Source: Pyropia yezoensis (taxonomy: Eukaryota; Rhodophyta; Bangiophyceae; Bangiales; Bangiaceae). Taken from it: 64,000 bases of DNA. The DNA lies in NCBI GenBank assembly GCA_009829735.1, contig CM020619.1, positions 7,616,375 to 7,680,374 on the forward strand, given 5' to 3'. Shown piece by piece: positions 28,689-39,557 of the stretch. The position numbers and the translations under genes are program-made. The notes below the pieces were generated by a model, which worked only from the letters and a program-made list of their open reading frames with translations, ran no database searches and was not told the DNA's origin. How positions within the stretch are numbered: the stretch's first letter is position 1; every line of letters starts with the position of its first letter.

Positions 28689-31600
28689 GTGGTTTGGGAG
28701 TTATTTGCACCCGTTCACGGGAATCCCATTCCTGGCTCTCCAACCCCTCTCTTGTGGTCTTGCGATCTTTGGACACGCAGGCAACTGGACTGTGGCTGTC
28801 AAGAGACCAACAAGGCTACCCTCCCTGGCACGACGGTGCCCGAAGGGGTAGACCCTGCGTCCCTTGACGCATCCCTGGTCACCGCGGGGGACGGTGCCCA
28901 ACCCGTCGTTCTCCCTACGGGCGAAGCACCCGGTAGCGGACTGGAGTCTACAGGCGGCCAAGCACCTCCTGCTCCCGTTCCTTCGGCGGTCCCTCCTGTG
29001 CGAGCCACCCCGGGGTCAACGGCGTTTGAGTCCGCTCGCAGCAGACGTCTCCCTCCTGTCGGTTCTACTCCTCAACCTCCAGGGATAGTCCCTGGTGTGT
29101 TTACTCCTGGACCCACACATGGCAGCTGGGTGTATACACCTCTTCCTGTGGGCGCAAGCAGTGCCAGAGGCACCGCCGTAACTGGTTCTACGGGTCTCCC
29201 TGAGACCTCGACTCCTGGGACCGGCCAAGCTTTTCCTCCCCTTGCGTCCTATGGGGCGGGGAGCTCCAAGACCGGTAACCGGAGCAGCCGGAGGCGTCGG
29301 CGTCGTCGTCGTCGCTCCAGCACCAGCGAGACTAGTTCCTCCAGCTCTGAGGAGAGATACGACTGGGATGCATCCCCTGGTCCCACCCGGCGCAGGCTAG
29401 TCGAGTTTGACTTCCCTACCCACCAAGTGGGGGATGCCACCCTGAACAAGGTCACGTATTGGGGCAACTACCGGCTGGATAACCAAGACCAAGGTTACAC
29501 TCGGAAGATGGCCAAGAAGATGGCATCCCTGAACCGGCGAATGCAGCCGAGCTTCGGGGGACATCCTAAGTTTTCCGGGAAGAGACCGGCGCTTATCTTT
29601 GCCTTCCTGCGCCGGTTTGTCAAGGCATGCAACGACAACGATGTGTCCGAGGGCAAGGCACTCTACCTCTTGGTTAACTTCATGACCGGAGAAGCGGAAG
29701 AGCGGTTCGCACAGGTTCTACCAGATTGTGCCGGACACATTGTCGGGCGTACCGTTGGGAGCTACCCGGAAGCAGTCAACTGGCTCCTGTCCAGCTACGC
29801 TGACGCGGACTCCCTGCGCAAGGCAGTTGGCAGGTTGATCCGGGCAACCATGGAACGACAAGAGACTCCAGAGGCCTTCGCCTGCCATGTCCGGGAGATG
29901 AGCGAGGCTTGTGGCAACGTTTACCCTGAGGACAAGCTCAAGATGATCTTCTCGCAAGGGCTTCCTGAATCCCTTCAAGTGGACGCTGAGAACTACAACC
30001 AGGAACATCAAGAACATACCTTCCAGCAGTTGATGGCCTACACCCAGGGCAAGTACCGGCAAGCCAGGGCCCTCCAAGCTCCCATGGTATCAACTCCCAA
30101 GCCGTTGTCGCGAGTTCGTCCCGGACCCGACAAGTATAAGGGAGGTGATAGCCCTGTACCGTTACTTGCAGTTGGCGAGGCCTCACCCGTGGGGTCAGGA
30201 GACAAGGTGGGCGGCTTCGCTTCTAAGGAGCAACCTTCCCTAGTCGCCCCCAAGCAGGTCAAGAACCAGCGGTTCCGGTCTTGTTGGCTGTGCCAGAAGG
30301 AGGAACACATGTCCTACCAGTGCCCGACCATTCCCAAGGACCTCCAGGAGAAGCTCAAGCGTCAACGACTGGTGTTTGCGAAGGCAGTCAACTGGGCTGA
30401 CCGGCGAGCACCCTCCAAGATGGACAAGGCACAGGTACACGCAGTCCGGGTGGCAACCTTGCAGAGCATCACGGAGGCTCTGGCCCGGGAAGCTCCTAAG
30501 GACTTTGACCTGGAGACCGAGACCTCCAAGGAATCCTCGGACTCGAAAAACGAGTAGGGCAGGCGCTCTCCCCAAATGTCTTCCCGAATCTCCGACGGCA
30601 GGGTACTTCTACCCGTTCTCCCCTTGCGTGCCGGGAGAAAGGACGGCAGTTACCTGCTCAACTGGTAGCCGCCTGGACACTCTGTTTGTTCAAGGGGACC
30701 TTGCTTGTCCTTCGTAAGGAAAACCTCGAGATTAATGCTCGTATGCGTGTGGGGGATAGCCGCCCCCAAGCTGTTACTCCGGTGGTTGATACGGGAGCCG
30801 GACCAAGCGTCATCACTGAGAACCTGCTACCTCCGGGCTGGCGTCGACATGCCTGGAGAGCGCCTACGAAGACCCATATTGTAGACGCTTCGGGTCAAAC
30901 CCTACGACCGCTTGGCCGTCTTCCTGTCGCCATCTATGTCAACAATGAACCAATGCTTTTTCCATTTCTAGTAGTCCAGACGCTATTAGTCCCCCTCATC
31001 CTAGGCTGGGACTTCCAGAAGCAGCATGTCAAGAGTATCCTGCCCGGAGAAGGAAAGGTGAAGTTCAACCATGGGTTTGTGTCACCGGTGCTGGAGCATC
31101 TGGACGCCAAGGCTCGTGTAGTCAAGAACAAGAAGGAACGCATCCCACCCTCTACCTTGACTCTCTTCAAACCGGTGCTCCTACCTCCTCGTTCGGAGAC
31201 CAAGGTTCAAGTAACCACCCAGACTACGGGTCAATGCCTGATCTACGGACGGAAGGAATTTCCGGCGAAACACCGGTTATACTCGGCACACGGACGTCAC
31301 AAGAAGGTGGAAGGGCACACCCCATTCTCAGTGCTAATCGTCAACGTGAGCCGGAAGCCGATAACCCTCGCCAAGGGCACTCGAGCTGGAACAGCAGAGC
31401 CTTACCGGGGGTCTGTCCGTGCCATGAGCAAGGAGGACCTCTTGAACCTGCAACAAGAACTGGCATCCAACCTAACGGCCTTAGACGTACCTCCCGAACA
31501 AGAGCAGGCTGGCAGAGTCACCCCGAAGCCCGATCAAGCACCACCCGGGATGCCGAAAGTCAACCAAGAAAATGTCCCTCCCGACTTGAAGGAGGCACTG

Positions 31601-34600
31601 GAGAAGCTTCTCCAGGAATATCGGCACCTGCTGTCTGGAGAGCTGGGCATGATGGACGCCACTCTACACCGGTTTCAACTCAAGCCAGATGCCAAGCCAG
31701 TGCACCTGCAACCATACCGGGCTGGACCACATCGCCGGGATGAGATTGAGAAGCAGGTTAACAAGATGCTCAAGATGGATGTTATCGAGCCGTCTGATGG
31801 TGAGTGGGCCTTCCCGGTGGTATTTGTCCCGAAGCCTGGCGGTCACTTTCGTTTCTGCGTTGACTACAGGCGCCTGAACGAGATGACAGTCAAGGATGTA
31901 TACCCGATACCCCGGATGGCCGACTGCATCGACTTTCTTGGTGATGCCACCCTCTTCTCAACGCTGGATTGTAATGCCGGTTACTGGCAGATCCCTCTGG
32001 CTGACGAGGACAAGGACAAGACCACCTTCACGTGCCACCTGGGGCTATTCCGGTGCAAGCGTCTTCCTTTTGGTCTCACCAATGCTCCGGCGACCTTCCT
32101 GAGAGCCATCCATATCATCCTGTCAGAGCTAAGGTGGAGAAAATGTTTGTTCTACCTGGACGATATTATCGTTTTCTCCAAGACCCCGGCGGAACACCTG
32201 GAGCACCTTCGAGAGGTCCTGGCTCTCCTGTCCAAGGCTGGAGTTACCCTGAAGGCCGAGAAGTGCCACCTGTTTGAGACCGAAGTGGAGTACCTGGGGC
32301 ACGTGCTGAGTCCGGGGGAGCTCCGGGTCAGCGAGAAGAACATCAAGGCCCTCCGGCATGCACGGCAACCTAAGACCCAGACGGAACTCAAGAGCTTTCT
32401 GGGTATGTGCAACGGCTACCGCCGGTTCGTACGGGACTATGCCCTGATTGCCCGACCATTGACCAAGCTCACCAGCAAGAAGCTCCCCGCACAACTCCCG
32501 GTGTTCGACGAGAAGCAGACCGCTGCCTTCGAAGAGCTCAAGAAGCGCCTGACCACAACTTCAGTACTGGCGTTACCCAAGCGGGAGGGCCAGTTTGTCC
32601 TGGAGACTGATGCCTGTGGCGTCCAGGTGGGGTGCTCTCTACTCCAGCAGCAACCTGATGGGCACTTCCTCCCGATAGGCTACTACAGTCGCGTCCTGAC
32701 TCCAGCCGAGAAGAACTATTCCACGACGGAGCGCGAATGCTTGGCGGTCGTCTGGGCTTGCTTCCTGTTACGCCCCTATCTTGAAGGACAAGAGTTCCTC
32801 ATCCGGACGGATCACGCCAGCCTAAGGTGGCTGCTATGAATGGACAGCAGCCAAGAAAGAGTCGCCCGGTGGCGCCTACGCCTTTCGGAGTTCAAGTACA
32901 AGGTGTGCACCAGAGCAGGGAGGGAGCACCACTGCGCCGGCGCCATGTCCCGGTTGGAGACTCCTGCAGCCGACACCGGCCCTATCTCGGAGGAAATACC
33001 TTGTTTCATCCTCCCGAATGTCGGACGTGGCTGGCATGCTCCCCTATATGGGACACCTGAAGCTCATCAACCGGTAACCATTCACCGGATGCTGGAGGCA
33101 CAACTGATGGATCCTCAGTGCTTGGAGCTTCGCCACCAAATGGACCTGAACCGTAATAGTCGCTTCTCCGAGTCTACAGATGGACTCCTGATACGGGTGT
33201 CACCCTTCGATGGGGCAACTCAAGTCTATGTACCCCGGAGTCTACGAGCTGACATCCTCCGCCTGGAGCACTCGTCTCCCCAGGTCGGACATCCTGGCAT
33301 CAACCGGATGTATACCTCGATGCGACGACACTACTGCTGGGAAACCATGGCCAGTGACGTCCATAACCACCTTGAGGCTTGTGTCTCCTGTGCAAGGAAC
33401 CGGTTGTCCCAGAGGAAGAAGACTTCTAAGCTACGCCTGTTCCCTGCGGCGGAGCCCTTTGCAAGCTTAAGCATGGACATTCTGGGGCCCCTACCTGAAA
33501 CATCCAGTGGCAACATATACCTGCTCATCATTCGTGACCGGTTCTCCAAGTTCACTCGAGCCATCCCGCTGAGGACCATCACGGCCCTGGATGTCACGTC
33601 AGCCTTCTGCGAGTACTGGATAGCTGCCTACGGCCCTTCAGACTCCGTCTTAACCGACAATGGCCCCCAGTTTGCATCCCTGTTCTTCCAAGGAGTCTGT
33701 GACCTGATGGGTATCAAGAACTTGTTCACCATGACGTATCACCCACAAACGAACGGCCAGGTGGAACGATTCAACCGGACCCTGGTGGACATGCTACGGC
33801 ACTACGTTGAGGAGCATCAATAAGACTGGGACGAGCTCCTGGCTGTCCTCACGCTAGCCTACAACTCCCGAGTTCACCGGACAACGGGGGTCGCTCCACT
33901 CGACTTTGTCATCCCAAGGCGGCTGACCAACTTCTCCCTGGAAAGAATACCAGACGGTCTCCAGCCTGCACTGAAGTCAGGTCCCAAGGCAAAGGATGAG
34001 TTCCTGGAACAACTGAAGCTCCTGTTCCCAAGAGTCAAGGAGTCAATCTCAAAGACCCAGGAGCGATACAAGCGGGACTATGACAAGGGTGTCCGGGAAA
34101 AGAACAAGGAACTGGGTGGCGGTGACTGGGTTTTTGTGGACAATCATAGCAAGACCCGGGGGAAGCTGGACTCCAAGACGGATGGGCCCTATTGGATCCT
34201 GAAAACGGACGGCTGGACCTTCCTTCTAGACGTGGATGGCTCCCCATACCGGGTGAGCAGCGACCATGTCACTCGAGCTCCACCGCCAAGCAAACGGGAT
34301 CTGACTCGACGCAAGCGGGCCGCAGTACCCTGGTTATCCCGAGAAGAAGGCCGAGAATATGTTTACGTCAAGTTTGTAGACCACGCCTGGAGGGACGGGC
34401 GCTTGTACCTGCGAGTACGCTGGTTCGGTTTCAACCCGGCGGATGATACCTGGGAACCCTCTAACCGGTTACCCATTGCGGACGTCTGCGCCTACACGCG
34501 ACGGAACGGGATTGAGGGCACTCCGGTGGCCAGAGCCGGAAAGATCCTGGAATCGGACTCGGAGGATGACGAGAAGGAAGGAGCTGATAAAGACCCGCGG

Positions 34601-34645
34601 GACGAGCCGAGCTCACCCGAAACAGACGCGGAACAAGAAGATTGA
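28689..34645 (+). pseudogene. Ty3/gypsy gag-pol region of the second element (fossil)
   Basis: The gag part (about 28.7-30.6 kb) has a Pro/Ser-rich N-terminus, an Arg/Ser block, a capsid-like helical region and a knuckle CWLCQKEEHMSYQC. The pol part follows: protease VVDTGAGPSV near 30780, reverse transcriptase with YLDDIIVFS near 32155, RNase H to about 32.85 kb, integrase about 33.2-33.8 kb ending QTNGQVERFNRT, and a chromodomain near 34.35-34.5 kb (VRWFGFNPADDTWEPS). The reading is close to that of the first element but clearly from another lineage. It is nearly whole but broken and treated as a fossil. Confidence 0.88.
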
Positions 34646-34790
34646 GAAAAAGGGAACGGGTGTATCAAGGAAAACAAGCACTGCAAGCATGGAACTATCA
34701 AGAAAAACAAGCACCCGCTCGAGCAACCCTTCTCTCCGCCTCTTCCCTCCTCACTCCTCCCTAGACTCTCATCCTCCTTGACTCCAAGTA

Positions 34791-36941
34791 CTACTTCCGG
34801 CGCGGACGCTGCGCCGCAGGAGCGTCCTCCAGCGCCGCCTCCGCGGCACGACGGAACCCAGAGGAAGCCGGGATGACGTAGTGCGGCGGGCGAGGCGCTT
34901 CCACGCATGACGCCACCGGAGCAGTACCGGTAGTTGCCGGGCGCTCCCGCTCATTCAGATATTCCTGTCGGCGCCCCTGGAAGCTAGTGAAGGTCTCAGA
35001 CCACTGCTGGGCCAAGCCATGCCGCGTCAAGGTCGCCAGAAGTTCACCAACCACCCGGCTGTCCGACATCTGGCCGCTGTCCGCGCAAGCAAACACCCGG
35101 TCGACCACGTCGTTCAAGACGCTGGCATATGTGCCCAGAACCAAGGAAGACCCGACGCCTTCGACCTGCACCGGAAGACGACCCAGCTGGTCCTCAATCA
35201 TGCCGACATCATACTGGTCGCACGTCGGGCTACCTTGGTTCAGGTACCAGTCAGGCACCCGAAAGCGGGAAAGGCGCAGAGTCGGCGCCGGGATCTCGAA
35301 CCGACCCGAATTTGCCACCACCGGACGGTTAGCAATGGCCCCGGAAACCGGAGTCCCCAACTCAATGGTGGGCACAGGGCCGCCGCCAGTTGAAGAAGGC
35401 GCCTGAGGAGGAACGGCCGGAGTAGTCGGCGACCGGACGGCCACGCCAAGACTCGCTGCAGACAAGCGCAGTGCCGGAGGAGCTTGAAGTACCGGCACAG
35501 CCAGAGCGGGGCGCAAACGCGCCGTCGACGGTTCAGGCAAGGCCACCTGGGCGACAGGCGCAACTGGAGGAAGCGGTGCCGCCGCAGACGCCCGACCGAC
35601 CGCCGCGGCCCAATCCGACCCTTGTAACGGCGGCCCAGTTGGCAGGAGATCGAGGGCGACCGGGGCAGGAAGGCTGCCTAGCTGCGGCCACGCCGGCAGC
35701 GGCGTCGCCAGCTGCACCTTGGCCGGAGAAGACTGGTAGACCACCTGCACCCAACCCGAGCCATCCCGACGCGGGCTGTTCTGGTCGGCGATCGCGTTCA
35801 AGAAGCTCCGGTCATGCACCGGGAGCTGACGCCGGAAGTCAATCATCGCCTGGAAGAGCTCCTTGTACTCCTCGTCCTGGCTGCACAGGAAGTCGACGGT
35901 CAACTTGTCGACGATCCAGACCATCAGGAGGTCGGGGAGAAGCCAGAGCCGGTAAGACCCCAAGACCTCGTGGAGCCAGTGGTTTGCCGCCAAGACCGTC
36001 ATCTCGGCGGTGCACATCATGTACGGGATGGAATGGAAGAAGCCCTTGATCGACGCCTGGGTCAAGGCGTCAAGAAAGTACCAGGTGAAGGGGATGCTGG
36101 AAGGAGCAAACCCGACCGGGATCTCGACTTCCTGCTGCTGCGGGATGACCTTGGGGTAGTACGCCGCCCGGTTGGCCTTGTCCAGCTTCCAGAACTCTTG
36201 ATGGTTGCAGCTCACGATGTGGTCACGCTGGCGCCCGCGCCGCTCGCCTTGCTCCCGCGCCAGCGACAACATGGAGTACTTCCGGGTCAAGAAAGGCGGC
36301 TCCAGAGCGACCATGCTCGGACGGGGATCACAGTTCAGGCTCCCCGACCCCTTGAGCGCCTCGTCCCAGACCTTGAGCGCCCGATGGACGTACCCTTCCT
36401 CCTCTGGCCACCGGAGAACGGACGCAGACACGCGACGCCCGGTCAAGGGTAGATCCAGCACCAGCGCGAAGGGTAGATCTTCCAGGCGAGCAACCCAAGA
36501 GAAACCCTAAAAACTCTGGGAGCGGTCTTGAACCAGGCGCATCTGGTCCGCCGCATGGAGACGAGTCTTGTCCATATTCATCAAGACTCCGCGCTGGAGT
36601 TCCTTGCGCCAGATGACCAGGCAGTCCTGCTGGCACTGGGCCGCGCTGGCGTTGCCGACCACCGTAGAGTAGCGCCGGCCCGCCAGAGGATCCTGCCCAA
36701 GAAGCATCTCCGGGAGACCCGCCGGGGGGGTCTCGACCGGGCGCGACGCAGAAGCCGGGGGAACTCGATCCGCCTCCGCCGTGACGACCGACGCCGGCAC
36801 CGACACCCGAGGAACCGGAGGCAAGGGAAGGGCACGGCCGCCCGAGCTCTCCTCTGCAACACTCGCCGCCGGAGCCGCGGGCCCAACTTGGATCTCGGAA
36901 CTGGACATGACGTCCAGAATCCGGGGGAACGGGAGGGTCAA
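34791..36941 (-). pseudogene. Antisense accessory reading-frame block of the second Ty3/gypsy element (fossil)
   Basis: Opposite-strand frames fill almost the whole gap between the chromodomain and the 3' LTR. The N-terminal end (MSSSEIQVGPAAPA) is Pro/Ala-rich. The main part has a globular middle (FTWYFLDALTQASIKGFF, HEVLGSYRLWLLPDLL), a Pro/Ala-rich linker, and a C-terminal helical stretch with HGLAQQWSETF. The first element has a comparable block in the same place and orientation. Unknown family; gag-like or nucleic-acid-binding roles are conceivable but unsupported. It keeps long frames in an element with few breaks, which suggests recent selection. Confidence 0.55.
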
Positions 36942-36974
36942 GGTGAAGAAGGAGGGGGTGGGGGCAGGATTGGT

Positions 36975-37466
36975 TGTGGTGATGGTTGGCGGCCGTGGCC
37001 CGTGCCCGGAACTGGGATGCGGTGGACTACGCTACCCACACGTGAGAGAGGGATTTCTGATGGGTTTTTGCATACTTGTGAGGGACTTGATTTGAGAGAA
37101 TTTGAGTGTGAGATTAGTGTGGGAATAGAATTAGTAGTGATAGGGGCCCCCGACCTGACGAGGTTAGACTCGGGTCGGGGCCACTCGGGGGTACGGGGGG
37201 GGCTCCCTGGCCAACGTGCCGAGGCTCCCCCAGATGCACGTTAAGAGGGACAGCGAGGCGCCCTTGGCCCGCGCCCTCAGGAAAAAGACAACTGCGCGTT
37301 TGCTTTCCTCTTCCCCGTGTGCACGACCGTGCGTATCTGTTTGCTCTGCGAGCAGGCACATGAGGCAACAGGCATACCACTCTCGTAGTTCCCCTTTCTG
37401 TGTTACCTGTCCCTTTCCTCCGACGGATATTGACACATGTCTGAGAGGATCGAGTTTTATACCACA
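36975..37466 (+). repeat. 3' LTR of the second Ty3/gypsy element
   Basis: Partner of 28109-28602. It is preceded by a polypurine stretch (about 36940-36970, AAGAAGGAGGGGGTGGGGG). The next bases continue the pogo transposase sequence. Confidence 0.95.
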
Positions 37467-38258
37467 CCGGCCCCCTGCGAGCCCCCGGGGACGCCAAGGG
37501 AACGGCGGCATCCCGGGCCATCAGCTCGGGAGCCGGAGCGCTCCCCGCCGCGCCGCGTGGCGCAGCGGCCGCCCGCGTGCCCACCGTTGCCTGCGCCGTG
37601 TCGCTCTCGGAACCAATATCGGGAATGGCGGCCACTGGTGTACGGGCAAGCCGCCCAGCCCGAGAAAGGGCTGGTGCGGCGGCAGGGGGTGGCGGGTGGG
37701 TCATCACCCCAGCGCCAGCAAGCAGGGCCCCGGCCCCAGACCGGTCCGCGCAGCCGCCGATCCCGAGAGTAGCCGTCTCGCGCTCGCCCGGATCTGTCCT
37801 GCGACCCGGGCCGGGCGCCGTGCGCCGTCGCGATCCGCGCCCCCCCCCCCCGCCGCGGCCCCGGCTGAGGGCCATATCGGCCGCGATGCGCGCCAAACCG
37901 AAAGGCTGCTAATCAGGAAAAGGTAGAACGGCGTCGGTGAAAACAGGGGTAGCCCAATCGGGATGGTGGATGGAGATGAAGCGCAAGGAAAGCGTTACAA
38001 ATGAACGAGGGTGGATACCGCACAGGGTGCTCGGCAGGTGGGATCCGGGTGGCAGCGCCGCGTCGCGCCATGTGCGTTGGACGACAGCCAAATTTTTAGC
38101 TGTGCTTCCGCGTCAGTCCAATTAATTATCCTCGGAAATACGTGCTCATGTTTGATGCGGAACATTCAGTCGGGCTGAGGACGCCTGTCGTGCCATGTGC
38201 GGCTCGGTTATGTGGCGGGGGTCATATAACCGAGCCGCGCATAACCGAATACGCACTG

Positions 38259-39109
38259 TACAGTACATGTGTGGTGGGTGACGATAGAATTCTCACTTTC
38301 ATGAGGACGCCCGAGCCGAGATAGCCTGCTTTGAAGTTTGTGTGTTCTCAAGTCGACTGGCCCGGGACCCGACCGCAGCCGGTCAGCAATTAGCAGAGAC
38401 TTGCGAATGACCTGGCATCGGCGCGTCGTCCTGGTCGCCACGTCCGCCAGCATCAGCTCAACCACCAACGACGACAGGGAGAAGCACAGCTGCCTCACCC
38501 CAACTCGACAACCAGCCATCGGGCCGGCAGCTCTTAAAGAGCTTGGTAGGCTCAGGACGGCCCCCGTGGTACCACCGACCCCAGCACAGGCCCGACCATC
38601 CCCGATCGCAGGGGGGGTAGCGGCCGCTCCGCCATCTCTCCCCCCGCCTTGGTGAGCTGGCGCCAGATCAAGACCAACGACAGGGCAGAGAACCTTGGAA
38701 ACGGCATGCCCTCCATCACCGTCAGAAGGAGGTACCCCGTACAAACTCATTGCGTTGAATGGGTGGTAAGGGCCTCCACTGTGTCCGTAGGACGTCTTGC
38801 TTGTTCTCGTACTGCTCCAGGTCAGGTAGTCGTCGCCAGGGGCGTCTGCGCCTGCACCAGGATGGGCGCCAAATGACCGAGCAGGCACCGCTCCTGCTGG
38901 CGCGCGCGCCAAAGCCAGACCAGCACGTTGACTCTGCCCTCCGAAGCCGCCACGTAATCTAATTGTGACAAGTAGCCCCGTCTTTTCTCTAAAACGCGTG
39001 CACTTTTCATCCGAGGCCTATTCACGCAAACATCGACTCAAGATGAGACTTAAACGGACTGTCATATAGAGCAACTCAACTGAGCCAGGAAGCGACTCAA
39101 GGCTGGCTC
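38259..39109. other. Region between pogo and Harbinger elements
   Basis: About 850 bases. A weak minus-strand frame (38208-38912) overlaps the pogo end and has no recognised domain, so it is not called. Moderate GC. May be remains of older insertions. Confidence 0.4.
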
Positions 39110-39557
39110 ACATCTGAGACGCCCCACGAGACCCGTCTCAGATCTGGGATCTGGGACAGCTAGGGGACAGGAATTCATCGGCTCGCATTGAGCAGAATTG
39201 ACGTCCACGCAACCGGGACCAGCATCGCGCGCGATTCTCCGTTCAAGCCTCGTCGTGTGCGCGCCGACTCTTCGTCCTGCCCATGGCGCTTGCAGCGTCG
39301 GGCGTGCGTGTGCGTCCGTGCTCGTCCCCGGTAGCTTGCTGTCGCCAAGAGTCCTTCTGCGCCGTGTCGGACAGCTACCGGGTGGCGCTGACTGCCTTGC
39401 CCCGCCCCCCGCACTCCCCCTTTTGCCGCCCCTGCTCTCTTCGCTTGCGCTCCTCGTCTACTGATCGTGATCCCCTCCTCCCCCCTCCCTCCCCTCATCT
39501 TGATCTCCTCCCTCCGCCCTTATCCATCTCTACCCACGCTTCATCCTCACCGGGGCC

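Larger units (their letters stand above)
28109..37466 (+). mobile_element. Nearly whole Ty3/gypsy (chromovirus) LTR retrotransposon, 9.36 kb, inside pogo
   Basis: Two LTRs (494 and 492 bp, TG...CA) differ by about ten substitutions and a short indel by eye, roughly 2 %, so the insertion is fairly young. Inside, in order: a putative primer-binding site, gag with zinc knuckle, protease, reverse transcriptase, RNase H, integrase and chromodomain. Then follow opposite-strand reading frames and a polypurine tract before the 3' LTR. The coding part is slightly broken, by perhaps two or three breaks. No clean 5-bp duplication flanks it; only CCG is shared. Both flanks continue into the pogo transposon, so the order of insertion is clear. 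Confidence 0.93.
26140..37896 (-). pseudogene. Pogo-type transposase (HTH + DDE), interrupted
   Basis: The N-terminal part (37896 down to 37467, start MARIAADMALS) is Ala/Pro-rich. The rest runs from 28108 to 26140. Domains in order: a helix-turn-helix (MSLATKLRVIRWRDTGKTW), a CENP-B-type DNA-binding domain (FPEIDSRLAAWCHAVRARG to NGYLQNWARRF), then the DDE core. The core has IYDVDETGLLYRGLP (first Asp), CNATG, VYLIMDNLGCHSA (second Asp) and PPNTTAVLQPLDAGVI (third Asp). Two in-frame stops are seen: TGA after NWARRF (near 27175) and TAG after CNATG (near 26911). The LTR element interrupts it as well. The three catalytic Asp are present. Now inactive. Confidence 0.85.
25842..38258 (-). mobile_element. 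Pogo-type (Tc1/mariner superfamily) DNA transposon split by a Ty3/gypsy insertion
   Basis: The left end starts CAGTGCGTA just after a TA. The right end finishes with the inverse (TACGCACTG) just before a TA. Both ends then share CGGTTATATGAC, with about 14 extra bases in the right copy. CAGT ends and a TA target are hallmarks of pogo elements. The right end also has a hairpin made of GCGGCTCGGTTAT and its complement (38189-38240). Without the LTR element (28109-37466) the transposon would be about 3.06 kb. One minus-strand transposase gene lies inside, partly at 37467-37896 and mostly at 26140-28108. Confidence 0.85.

Noticed and set aside
37467-37471. Five-base target duplication of the second LTR element
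   Set aside because: The flanks read CGCCG and CCGGC; only three bases agree, too little to call.
38208-38912. 234-aa minus-strand frame right of pogo
   Set aside because: It overlaps the pogo terminus and shows no domain or consistent composition.
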